DNA of 10,896 nt from Alphaproteobacteria bacterium UBA6038 (GCA_002429315.1 DIZC01000058.1:15437-26332), one strand, 5' to 3'. Shown: positions 1-5,963, counted from the stretch's first letter. Made by a program: numbers and translations. Notes: generated by a model not told the origin, from the sequence alone.

Positions 1-674
1 CCGGCGATCTGGCCGTCCTTGGTGACATGGCCGATGAGCAGGAGCGCCGCGCCGCTCGCCTTCGCGTAGCGCACGAGATCGAACGAGGCGGTGCGCACTT
101 GCGCGATCGTGCCGGGCGCTGCGTCCAGGGCGGAGGTCCAGATCGTCTGGATGGAATCGATGGCGATGACCGAGGGCGCGGGGCAGGATTCGAGCGTGCT
201 GAGGATGTCTTCGACGCAGGTGGCGGAGCCGAGCGCCACGCGCGCCTCTGCCACGCCCATCCGCGCGGCACGCATACGCACCTGCGCCATCGCTTCTTCG
301 CCGGAGATGTAGACCGCGTGGCCGCCGGCGAGCGCGTGCGCCGCGAGCGCCTGCAGGATGAGGGTGGACTTGCCGACGCCAGGATCGCCGCCGATCAGCA
401 CTGCCGAGCCCGGCACCAGGCCGCCGCCGCAGACGCGGTCGAATTCCGCAATGCCGGTCGCGCGGCGTGGCGGCAATTCATCTGCGGTCTTCAGATCCTC
501 CAGTGCGAACGGCCGGCCTTTAGGCCTGCGTGCACCCGCGCCGCCACCAACCGGAACCGAGGCCGCCTCTTCGACAATCGTGTTCCACCCGCCGCAGGCT
601 TCGCACCTGCCCGACCATTTGGAATGCGCCGCGCCGCAGGATTGGCAAGCGAAAGATGTCTGTGTGCGGGCCAT
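1..674 (-). CDS. radA: DNA repair/recombination ATPase RadA (Sms), 5' part only; 3' end lies beyond the left edge
   Basis: RadA is a RecA-like ATPase that processes recombination intermediates and promotes branch migration. The visible 224 residues start at ATG 674. An N-terminal C4 zinc finger is formed by C10, C13, C24 and C27 (CQSCG and CEACG, with the typical SKWSGRC between). The RecA-type core follows: Walker A GDPGVGKST at about residues 96-104, the ISGEE segment near 120, Walker B VIAIDSIQT, and GHVTKDGQIAG at the window edge. The KNRFG motif and Lon-like C-terminal domain of this roughly 450-residue family would lie outside. The start is fixed by the zinc-finger spacing. The start codon lies inside a 20-base sequence repeated 690 bases to the right. 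A plus-strand gene is divergent from it, so the 101 bases between must carry its promoter, but I see no convincing -35/-10 pair. Identification is secure. Confidence 0.96.
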   Translation of the reverse strand, partial: MARTQTSFACQSCGAAHSKWSGRCEACGGWNTIVEEAASVPVGGGAGARRPKGRPFALEDLKTADELPPRRATGIAEFDRVCGGGLVPGSAVLIGGDPGVGKSTLILQALAAHALAGGHAVYISGEEAMAQVRMRAARMGVAEARVALGSATCVEDILSTLESCPAPSVIAIDSIQTIWTSALDAAPGTIAQVRTASFDLVRYAKASGAALLLIGHVTKDGQIA

Positions 675-699
675 GATTCGACGATAGCACAGTCGTCAA
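671..699. repeat. Direct repeat, copy A, overlapping the radA start codon
   Basis: The 20-mer ccatgattcgacgatagcac (671-690) matches ccatgattcgaagatagcac (1361-1380) at 19 of 20 positions, in the same orientation. After five unrelated bases both copies continue with tcaa (696-699 and 1386-1389), keeping an exact 690-base offset. The cat at 672-674 is the complement of the radA start codon. The two copies bound the small membrane-protein gene at 776-1294. Confidence 0.75.
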
Positions 700-775
700 G
701 GGCCCCGCGCCGGTCGTAGGCTCAGTCGCGCCGTTGGCATCATCAAGAAGGCGCCGGGCAAAAGGGGGCCTCGCC

Positions 776-1294
776 GTGATCAATTCAACAACCGAGATCG
801 TCACCGACATCGCCAACACCGCGTTGGCGCTTTCCTTCGTGGTGGCGCTCGTCTTTGGCGTCGCGCAAGTCCGGGCGGCGGCGCGCGACCGCCGCGATCG
901 CCTCACCCTCGACACGCTGCACAATTTCCAGACGCGCGAATTCGCCGAGCTCATCCAGTTCATCAGCTGGAACGAACTGCCCTTCTCCGGCGAGGAGATG
1001 CGCGCGCTGCCCCACGAGGAACAGGTGCTGTTCGCCCAGTTCGGTCAGCAGATGGAGATGCTGGGCATCTTGGTGGCCGAGCGCCTCATCGATCTCGATC
1101 TGGTCGACAAGACTCTTGGCTCCTTCGTCACCACCGCCTGGGAGAAGACCTCGTCCATGTTCCTCGATCTGCGCAAGACGACGGACGACCCGTTCTTGGC
1201 CGAGTACTTCCAGTGGCTGGCGGCGTTGATCGCCAAGCGCATGCAGGAACATCCCCGCCGCCCCTTCTTCGAGACGGCATGCACGCGAGGGTGA
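776..1294 (+). CDS. Uncharacterised membrane-anchored protein (DUF4760-like), 172 aa
   Basis: I do not recognise a defined function. Residues about 13-32 (starting IANTALALSFVV) form one hydrophobic helix, followed by a positively charged stretch (RAAARDRRDR). This implies an inner-membrane anchor with a helical cytoplasmic domain. The domain contains LDTLHNFQTREF, a central EEQVLFAQFGQQMEMLG and a later TTAWEKTSSMFLDLRK. This layout resembles DUF4760-type proteins, but that is recall without a search. The start is GTG 776, preceded by AAGGGGG at 762-768. An upstream in-frame TTG at 734 has no such site and would add a basic low-complexity leader. The gene runs opposite to the whole backbone and sits between two direct repeats. 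Its last dozen codons run into sequence resembling intergenic repeats, so the C-terminus may be altered. Confidence 0.72.
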   Translation: MINSTTEIVTDIANTALALSFVVALVFGVAQVRAAARDRRDRLTLDTLHNFQTREFAELIQFISWNELPFSGEEMRALPHEEQVLFAQFGQQMEMLGILVAERLIDLDLVDKTLGSFVTTAWEKTSSMFLDLRKTTDDPFLAEYFQWLAALIAKRMQEHPRRPFFETACTRG

Positions 1295-1308
1295 TGGTAT
1301 GGAATTTC

Positions 1309-1333
1309 GAACCCTCCCCTTGAGGGAGGCTTC
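1309..1333. repeat. Imperfect inverted repeat (10-bp arms, CTTGA loop)
   Basis: Arms GAACCCTCCC (1309-1318) and GGGAGGCTTC (1324-1333) pair at 9 of 10 positions around a 5-base loop. It lies 15 bases past the stop codon of the membrane-protein gene and could act as a terminator, but no T tract follows. The CCTCCC/GGGAGG core around a TTGA-type loop resembles dispersed palindromic intergenic elements seen in many alphaproteobacterial genomes; that resemblance is from memory. Confidence 0.6.
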
Positions 1334-1360
1334 AGGACGGAGCGTCGTTCGCCCGAAGAG

Positions 1361-1389
1361 CCATGATTCGAAGATAGCACGCGGATCAA
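1361..1389. repeat. Direct repeat, copy B, of the radA 5'-end sequence
   Basis: Second copy of the repeat at 671-699: 19 of 20 bases identical, then five variable bases and tcaa. Here it is not attached to a recognisable reading frame, because the sequence to its left diverges from radA immediately after the cat. Confidence 0.75.
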
Positions 1390-1568
1390 ACAATTGGCGC
1401 CTGTCACTCGCCCTTTTGACGGTCAACAAACATCAGCTTTGGTAGGCTCCATCCCGCGTCGACGGATGTTATCTGCGTGGCGCCTAATGCTATTCTTTGC
1501 AGTCTTCAAATTTAGCGGTTTTTCCCATTCCAAACGTAGCTTCATGCATGCCGCCTATCTGCCCAGTT

Positions 1569-2360
1569 TCAAGCCCGGACTTCCATCTTGATGGGGCCTT
1601 CGGCGGAGCCGTGGATGAACTGATCGACGAAAGGGTTGTCGCTGTGGTCGATCTCCGCGGTGGGACCTGCCCACACGATCTTGCCCTTGTAGAGCATGGC
1701 TATGTGATCGGAGATTTTGCGCGCGCTCACCATGTCGTGGGTGATGGAGAGCGTGGTGACGCCGAGGTCCTTCACCGTGGAGATGATCAAATCGTTGATG
1801 ACATCGGCCATGATGGGATCGAGGCCGGTGGTGGGCTCATCGAAGAAGATGATGTCGGGATCGGCGGCGATGGCGCGGGCCAACCCCACGCGTTTCTGCA
1901 TGCCGCCCGAGAGTTCCGCCGGCGACAGCATCGCCACATCGGCGCCCAGCCCCACTTTCGCGAGCTTCTGAATCGCGATGTCCTTCGCCTTGGCTCGCGC
2001 GACGCCGCGGCCCTGAATGAGCCCGAAGGCGACGTTCTCCCAGACCGGCAGCGAGTCGAACAATGCCGCGCCCTGGAACAGCATGGCGAATTTCTTCAGC
2101 ACCTCGTCGCGCGCGCGACCGCTCAACCGGGTCAATTCCTGCCCGTCGACGAAGATCTGACCGGCATCGGGGCGCAGGATGCCCAGCACACATTTGATCA
2201 TCACAGACTTGCCGGTGCCGGAGCCGCCGATCACCACCAGCGAATGGCCGGGCTGCAGCACCAGATCGAGCCCATCCAGCACGACCTTGTCACCAAAGCG
2301 CTTCTTCACGCCGCGGAGCTCGACCTTGGGTACGCTGCCAGGCGCCGGCATCGCGCTCAC
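1569..2360 (-). CDS. mlaF: ABC transporter ATP-binding subunit MlaF (phospholipid/lipid asymmetry transport)
   Basis: MlaF is the cytoplasmic ATPase that, with the MlaE permease, drives lipid movement between inner and outer membrane through an MCE protein. All ABC motifs are present over 263 residues: Walker A GGSGTGKS (45-52), Q-loop FQGAALFDSL with Q96, signature LSGGM (150-154), Walker B IIFFDEP with catalytic E175, D-loop GLDP, and switch H208 in ITHDM. The FQGAALFDSL form is typical of the Mla/Ttg2 subgroup. The first possible start is GTG 2360, whose GTGA overlaps the mlaE stop by 4 bases. An ATG three codons later (2351) is possible. It is the last gene of the alr-mlaE-mlaF set. The MCE protein MlaD and periplasmic MlaC are not in the window and must be encoded elsewhere if the system is complete. 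Confidence 0.94.
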   Translation of the reverse strand: MSAMPAPGSVPKVELRGVKKRFGDKVVLDGLDLVLQPGHSLVVIGGSGTGKSVMIKCVLGILRPDAGQIFVDGQELTRLSGRARDEVLKKFAMLFQGAALFDSLPVWENVAFGLIQGRGVARAKAKDIAIQKLAKVGLGADVAMLSPAELSGGMQKRVGLARAIAADPDIIFFDEPTTGLDPIMADVINDLIISTVKDLGVTTLSITHDMVSARKISDHIAMLYKGKIVWAGPTAEIDHSDNPFVDQFIHGSAEGPIKMEVRA

Positions 2361-3130
2361 TTCGTGAACAGCAGGTTGGTGAGGAGATAATTCGCCGCAA
2401 GAATGAGAATCGAAGAGGTGACGACCGCGTTGGTTGTCGCCGCGCCGACGCCCTGCGCGCCGCCCTTTGAATTGAATCCGTTGTAGCAGCCCAGCAGCGC
2501 GATGATGAAGCCGAACACCGCCGCCTTGATGAGACCGGACGACACGTCATCGAAAGTGAGCCCATTCATGGTGTTGTTCATGTACACCGAGCCGTTGAAG
2601 CCGAGGCTCTGGGTCGACGCAATGTAGCCTCCGAAGACACCAATGGAATCGGCAATCGCCACCAGGATGGGCATGGAGATCACCGCCGCGATCAGGCGCG
2701 GCACGACAAGATATTTGATCGGATTGGTGGAGAGCGTGGTGAGCGCATCGATCTGCTCCGTCACCCGCATGGTGCCGATTTCGGCCGCGATCGCAGCGGC
2801 CACGCGGCCCGCCACCATCAGGCCCGCGATCACCGGCCCCAGCTCGCGCGTGATGCCGACCAAAACCACCACCGGCACGAAGGATTCCGCGCCGTAGCGA
2901 CTTGCGCCATTGTAGATTTGCAGCGCCAGCACGCCGCCGGTGAAGAAAGCGGTGAGGCCGACCACCGGCAGCGAGAAGTAGCCGATGCGCATCATCTGCT
3001 GCGCGATCAGCCACCAATAGACCGGCGGGCGCACCACGCCGGTGACGGAATCGGCCGTGAACAGCGACAACCGTCCGGTTTCGCGAAAAAATCCGAGCGT
3101 CACCCGCCCGATGGCCGCAAAGACATTCAT
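2357..3130 (-). CDS. mlaE: ABC transporter permease MlaE (lipid asymmetry system)
   Basis: This 257-residue integral inner-membrane permease belongs to the MlaE/Ttg2B family. The diagnostic central block is present, reading ITRELGPVIAGLMVAGR then GTMRVTEQIDALTTLSTNP. An amphipathic N-terminal part precedes several hydrophobic segments: about 50-72 (LPVVGLTAFFTGGVLALQ), 84-112, 146-170, 198-217 (KAAVFGFIIALLG) and 232-253. It pairs with the ATPase encoded next. Start ATG 3130 overlaps the alr stop in ATGA (3130-3127), and its own stop overlaps the mlaF GTG, so all three genes should be translated by coupling from one mRNA. Length matches the family. The unusual part is the company: the pair follows alr directly and is not followed by mlaD. 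Confidence 0.93.
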   Translation of the reverse strand: MNVFAAIGRVTLGFFRETGRLSLFTADSVTGVVRPPVYWWLIAQQMMRIGYFSLPVVGLTAFFTGGVLALQIYNGASRYGAESFVPVVVLVGITRELGPVIAGLMVAGRVAAAIAAEIGTMRVTEQIDALTTLSTNPIKYLVVPRLIAAVISMPILVAIADSIGVFGGYIASTQSLGFNGSVYMNNTMNGLTFDDVSSGLIKAAVFGFIIALLGCYNGFNSKGGAQGVGAATTNAVVTSSILILAANYLLTNLLFTK

Positions 3131-4233
3131 GCAGCAGGCTCGTAATGCCGTGCCATGCGCGAGCCCAACCTTGTCAGTATTTCGTAATTTGCAGTGCCTG
3201 CGAGCGCGGCAAATTCATCGAGCGAAATGGTATCGCCCAGGAATTCCACCTCGGCGCCGATCCGCACTGCTTCGGGCGGAACGTCGGTTACATCCAGCGT
3301 CACCAGATCCATCGACAGGCGCCCTACGATCGGTGCGCGCATGCCCGCAATCGCCCCCTGCCCCTTGTTGCCAATGGCGCGCATGAGACCGTCTGCGTAT
3401 CCCAATCCGATAGTCGCAAGCGTCGAACGACGCCCGGCGCGAAAGGTGGCTCCGTAGCCAACGCTCTCGCCAGTGTCAACGCGGCGAAGCTGGAGGATCG
3501 GCGCCGTCAGCACGGCTGCGACGGCAAAGGGATTGGCCATTCCGGTGCACGGATTGCCGCCGTAGACGCCGATGCCGGGCCGCACCAGATCGAAATGGTA
3601 CTCTTTGCCGAGCAACACGCCGGCGGACGCGGCGAGGCTCGCCGGCGCGGATGGCAGCATTGCCAAAGCGGCGCGGAAGCGTTCCAGCTGCGCCGCGTTC
3701 ATCGGCGACTTGCAATCGTCCCCGCAGGCGAGGTGGCTCATCCACAACACGATCTCGATGTCGCGCAGGCGCTTGTTCGCGTCCGTGGACAGTGTCGCGA
3801 GTTCGTCCGGCGGAAGCCCCAGCCGGTTCATGCCGGTGTCGATGTGGATTGCGCATTCCAGTTTGGTGTTCCGCGCGCGCGCCGCTGCGCTCCACGCCTC
3901 GATCTGTTCGAGCGAGTTCAGGACAGGAACGAGCCGGTGCGCCAACAGCGCCGACGCGGTTTCCGCTTGCGCGCCATCAAGCACGAAAATGCGCGCCTGC
4001 GGCAGCAGCGGACGCAGTGCGATCCCCTCCTGCACGCGCGCCACGAAAAACGTGTCGCAGCCGGCTTCTCTTAGCGTCCGCACGACAGGCTCTGTGCCGA
4101 GGCCGTAGGCATCGGCTTTCACCACGCCGGCGACCGCCGCCGGCGCCGCGCGTCGCTGGAACTGCCGATAATTCGCCGCGACCGCGCCCAGTCGAACGGT
4201 CAGGCGCGCCGCTCCCAGATCGGAATTTTCCAT
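3127..4233 (-). CDS. alr: Alanine racemase (PLP-dependent)
   Basis: Interconverts L- and D-alanine in the cytosol, supplying D-Ala for peptidoglycan. Over 368 residues the fold-type III PLP barrel and C-terminal beta domain are complete. Seen are the PLP-lysine motif VVKADAYGLG (K39), TGMNRLGL (about 134-141), FDLVRPGIGVYGG, the catalytic-tyrosine motif GYGATFRAG (Y260, matching Tyr265 of the Geobacillus enzyme), IGLGYADG, and GRLSMD in the substrate pocket. ATG 4233 is chosen because ARLTVRLGAVAANY should lie about 10 residues from the N-terminus. An in-frame TTG at 4269 would add 12 atypical residues, and neither start has a clear Shine-Dalgarno. It begins 75 bases after a 62-residue gene on the same strand and may share that gene's promoter, then runs into mlaE by a 4-base overlap. 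Confidence 0.95.
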   Translation of the reverse strand: MENSDLGAARLTVRLGAVAANYRQFQRRAAPAAVAGVVKADAYGLGTEPVVRTLREAGCDTFFVARVQEGIALRPLLPQARIFVLDGAQAETASALLAHRLVPVLNSLEQIEAWSAAARARNTKLECAIHIDTGMNRLGLPPDELATLSTDANKRLRDIEIVLWMSHLACGDDCKSPMNAAQLERFRAALAMLPSAPASLAASAGVLLGKEYHFDLVRPGIGVYGGNPCTGMANPFAVAAVLTAPILQLRRVDTGESVGYGATFRAGRRSTLATIGLGYADGLMRAIGNKGQGAIAGMRAPIVGRLSMDLVTLDVTDVPPEAVRIGAEVEFLGDTISLDEFAALAGTANYEILTRLGSRMARHYEPAA

Positions 4234-4308
4234 ACGGTGAGAGAATGACAGGGCGGCGTCAGGCCTCAAAGCCCGTAGAGCAGCCAGAATGTGCCGCCCG
4301 CGGCTTCT

Positions 4309-4497
4309 TCAGTTCGGTTTGGCCGATTTCAACTCGTGATAAATCACCTGCTCGCCACGCAGGATTTCCACACCGGCGAATTGCAGGTCGAGCACCGACC
4401 GGGCGATCGCCTTGGCCTGCTCGTCGCTCACGCATTGCGTCATGAAGAAGCAGGCAGGAGATCCGTCGTCGCGGAGAAACTGCAGCTGGTACGTCAT
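4309..4497 (-). CDS. Small conserved-type protein, 62 aa, function unknown
   Basis: A compact 62-residue protein beginning MTYQLQFLRDDGSPACFFM, followed by a helical DEQAKAIARSVLDL and a terminal strand pair VEILRGEQVIYHEL. The strand-helix-strand plan resembles short alphaproteobacterial proteins of the DUF6894 kind, but I cannot confirm membership. ATG 4497 has an AAGGGG ribosome-binding site 8 bases upstream and a good sigma70-like promoter at 4531-4560. Both support a real gene despite its size. No signal peptide or membrane helix; likely cytosolic. It lies upstream of alr on the same strand with a 75-base gap and no clear terminator, so read-through into alr-mlaE-mlaF is plausible. Confidence 0.72.
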   Translation of the reverse strand: MTYQLQFLRDDGSPACFFMTQCVSDEQAKAIARSVLDLQFAGVEILRGEQVIYHELKSAKPN

Positions 4498-4530
4498 TTT
4501 CGGCCCCTTACCCTGTGCGCCACTGCCCGG

Positions 4531-4560
4531 ATATTACCGAACGTGGCGCTTTTCCCACAA
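4531..4560 (-). promoter_or_regulatory. Sigma70-like promoter for the 62-aa gene (possibly also alr-mlaEF)
   Basis: On the minus strand, -35 TTGTGG (4560-4555) and -10 TAATAT (4536-4531) are separated by 18 bases. The expected start of transcription, near 4524, is about 27 bases before the ATG at 4497, leaving room for the AAGGGG ribosome-binding site. The -10 differs from TATAAT at two positions and is strikingly AT-rich for this GC-rich region. Confidence 0.5.
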
Positions 4561-4691
4561 CGCCGCCTAGATTCATTCCACAGGCGATCTGCACGCCGCC
4601 CAAACGGTGCGTGAGCTTTGAGGTGATAGTTAGGCGGGAACAAGGCAGCCTTGGGCGCGTCGGCTACCCCGCAGCCCGAGGCTTCTTGCTT

Positions 4692-4940
4692 ATGCATCCG
4701 ACGGCCCCCAAGACCGAGGACCGCCGCGCGAAGGCGCGGCAATACCGGGCGCGCGCCGAGGGCCTGGCGGACCGCGCCACGACAATGCACACCCCCGAAG
4801 TGCGGGTGGCGTATCTGGAGTTGGCCCAGCAGTGGGCCGCCCTGGCGGAGCATGTGGCCACCGATACGGGGTCTGCTGCCGCACAAGAGGTTGCGCAGGA
4901 GGTCGGCCGGCACCAGACGGCGGCTCGTAAACGGAATTAA
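4692..4940 (+). CDS. Small charged helical protein, 82 aa, function unknown
   Basis: Residues 10-55 are strongly helical and charged (RRAKARQYRARAEGLADRA, then VRVAYLELAQQWAALAEHVA). This pattern is common in short alphaproteobacterial proteins of the type 'YRARAxxLRxLAxxMxDPxxRxxxLxLAxxYxxLA', whose function I do not know. The ATG at 4692 is preceded by GAGG (4678-4681), ten bases away, which is weak. An in-frame TTG at 4686 sits closer to it. No signal peptide or membrane segment. It is divergent from the 62-residue gene, with 194 bases between them, and 81 bases upstream of the first secreted-protein gene. The long frames on the opposite strand have no recognisable features. Confidence 0.68.
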   Translation: MHPTAPKTEDRRAKARQYRARAEGLADRATTMHTPEVRVAYLELAQQWAALAEHVATDTGSAAAQEVAQEVGRHQTAARKRN

Positions 4941-4966
4941 CCACGTTCCCGAAAATCCTGCGAAAA

Positions 4967-4996
4967 GTGAACCGCGGCCGTCCCAGACTGGTTCAC
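4967..4996. repeat. Inverted repeat GTGAACC...GGTTCAC upstream of the 254-aa gene
   Basis: Perfect 7-bp arms at 4967-4973 and 4990-4996, 16 bases apart, ending 25 bases before the ATG at 5022. The centre-to-centre distance of about two helical turns would suit a dimeric regulator, or it may form a leader hairpin. A TTCA core is also present in the boxes upstream of the next gene. Confidence 0.4.
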
Positions 4997-5021
4997 AATC
5001 CCGGGAAATGGAGGATCTCGC

Positions 5022-5786
5022 ATGCGCGTGGTGGTGACCGGTGCTTCTCTCTGCCTGGCCGTTCTCGCTTTCGCTGGCTTGAGCCTGGCGGGCCCTTCAA
5101 AACCTTGCCATTGCGGTCCGACCGACGGCTGCCATTGCCCCCTCCCGCCCCCTGCGGCCCACTCCGGATCGACGATGAAAGCGCCGGCCCACCAGGCCGC
5201 ACCGGCGGCGCATCGCGAGGCGCGGACGGTCCATCGCGAACGGCATAGGGAGCACCGGGAAGCGCGCATCGAGCACCGCGAAACGGGCGGGCCTGCGGGC
5301 TCGCGCGAAAACCGCTTCGAACGGCGCGAGGCGCGGGCCGAACATCGCGAAGCCCGCATCGAGCGGCGTGAAGCCCGGATGGAGCGCGAAGAGCACATGA
5401 GGGGCCGCTGGCACGATCGCGATCATATGCACTCGCGGCACTTCGCGATGGGCGAAGGCTATGGCGGTCCGGGCAATCGTGACGAGATGGGCGGCGACAT
5501 GGACGAGCGCGGCACCTCTGACAACCGCGGCTATGGCCCCGATTACGAAGAAGATCGCGACTATGGCGACAATGGCGCGGGCTACGGCGACGAATACAGC
5601 GAAGGCGGGCCGCGTTACCGCGACGAATATGGCGAGCGGCGTTCGGACTACGGCGAGCGCGACGACGGCGACCGCGATGATCGCGGCGGCTACGGATCAG
5701 GCGCTCCGCCCATGTCGATCAACGCAGCGCGGGCTTTGGACTCCTGGCACGGCTACGACGCCGATTGCCCCAACCGGGGCGAATAG
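5022..5786 (+). CDS. Secreted low-complexity protein with Arg/Glu/His heptads and acidic Gly/Tyr/Asp tail, 254 aa
   Basis: Not recognised as a known family. ATG 5022 has a strong GGAGG (5010-5014) seven bases upstream. Residues 1-23 are a signal peptide (hydrophobic core SLCLAVLAFAGL, cleavage probably after SLA or SLAG), so it is exported. Then come C29-H30-C31 and C37-H38-C39 (PCHCGPTDGCHCP), a Pro/Ala linker, and residues 64-127 with five [HR]REAR motifs, including four contiguous heptads at 100-127. A His/Met/Arg patch at 125-145 follows. Residues 145-228 are acidic and rich in YGD/YGE/DRD, likely disordered. The C-terminal MSINAARALDSWHGYDADCP is less biased and may be a small folded end. 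Possible roles are metal binding or an extended envelope polymer partner; both are guesses. It is followed by a large hairpin and a second secreted low-complexity gene. Confidence 0.78.
   Translation: MRVVVTGASLCLAVLAFAGLSLAGPSKPCHCGPTDGCHCPLPPPAAHSGSTMKAPAHQAAPAAHREARTVHRERHREHREARIEHRETGGPAGSRENRFERREARAEHREARIERREARMEREEHMRGRWHDRDHMHSRHFAMGEGYGGPGNRDEMGGDMDERGTSDNRGYGPDYEEDRDYGDNGAGYGDEYSEGGPRYRDEYGERRSDYGERDDGDRDDRGGYGSGAPPMSINAARALDSWHGYDADCPNRGE
5319..5402 (+). repeat. Four tandem heptad-coding units (ERREARA / EHREARI / ERREARM / EREEHMR)
   Basis: Four in-register 21-base units encode residues 100-127 of the secreted protein with consensus E-[HR]-R-E-A-R-x. Related units occur upstream at residues 64-68 (HREAR), 77-83 and 84-87. 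The 7-residue period with charged faces fits a solvent-exposed helix or coiled coil, although the hydrophobic positions are only A, I and M. Confidence 0.7.
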
Positions 5787-5802
5787 CGAAGGCGTTCATC
5801 TC

Positions 5803-5847
5803 CGCCGCTGACGCGTGAATGCAGCATTCACGACGAGTTCAGCGGCG
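5803..5847. terminator. Nested 45-base inverted repeat downstream of the 254-aa gene
   Basis: Outer arms CGCCGCTGA (5803-5811) and TCAGCGGCG (5839-5847) are perfect complements. Inside them CGTGAATGC (5814-5822) and GCATTCACG (5824-5832) are perfect complements around a single A. Together they can fold into a long hairpin, starting 16 bases after the stop codon. No T tract follows, so it could be a terminator, an mRNA 3'-end stabiliser, or a protein-binding palindrome. Confidence 0.5.
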
Positions 5848-5936
5848 CTTGCTCACCGTGGCTCGCGGACGTAGCCGCCGATCTAGTCAGTAGCGCCGTG
5901 AGCCCGGCGCGATCCCCGCTGCATCTGAACAGATCA

Positions 5937-5963
5937 TTCAGCGGCGGTTCAGCCGCACTTCTC
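5937..5963 (+). promoter_or_regulatory. TTCAG boxes at 11-bp spacing upstream of the 197-aa gene
   Basis: TTCAG at 5937, TTCAG at 5948 and TTCTC at 5959 are each 11 bases apart, and TTCAGCGGC / TTCAGCCGC differ at one base. Tandem boxes on one helix face with 11-bp period are the usual site form for OmpR/PhoB-type response regulators. The array ends about 50 bases before the ATG at 6013. The regulator is not identified. Confidence 0.4.

Larger units (their letters stand above)
1295..1568. other. Intergenic region with dispersed-repeat-like sequence, between convergent genes
   Basis: These 274 bases separate the plus-strand membrane-protein gene from the end of mlaF. The left part holds a hairpin (1309-1333) and the second copy of the direct repeat (1361-1389). 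From about 1390 to 1560 base composition is more AT-rich than in the neighbours. A 65-codon plus-strand frame there starts with TTG, lacks a ribosome-binding site and overlaps the mlaF end, so I do not call it. No MCE-domain (mlaD) gene follows mlaF here. Confidence 0.6.

Noticed and set aside
691..775. TTGACG on the minus strand (701-696) as the radA -35
   Set aside because: A hexamer 17 bases downstream would be TCATGG, a poor -10 overlapping the start codon, and the CTATCG is only 6-7 bases away. The TTGA belongs to the direct repeat instead.
785..1429. Minus-strand frame (214 codons) opposite the small membrane-protein gene
   Set aside because: It begins inside the repeat-rich intergenic region and lacks a membrane helix or motifs. 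The plus frame has a good ribosome-binding site and an anchor helix.
1394..1591. 65-codon plus-strand frame after the membrane-protein gene
   Set aside because: TTG start, no ribosome-binding site, overlaps the end of mlaF, and its sequence carries repeat-like DNA.
1497..2390. Long plus-strand frame (297 codons) opposite mlaF
   Set aside because: It mirrors the complete mlaF gene and shows no motif, signal or ribosome-binding site. His/Asp/Gly-rich composition is typical of an antisense shadow in GC-rich DNA.
3145..4074. Long plus-strand frame (309 codons) opposite alr
   Set aside because: Antisense shadow of alr, which has every family motif on the minus strand.
4234..4269. TTG start at 4269 for alr
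   Set aside because: It would add 12 residues before the family's normal N-terminus, and no Shine-Dalgarno supports it.
5319..5402. Short regular repeats as a CRISPR array
   Set aside because: The units are in-frame heptad codons inside an open gene, with no spacers and no cas genes.
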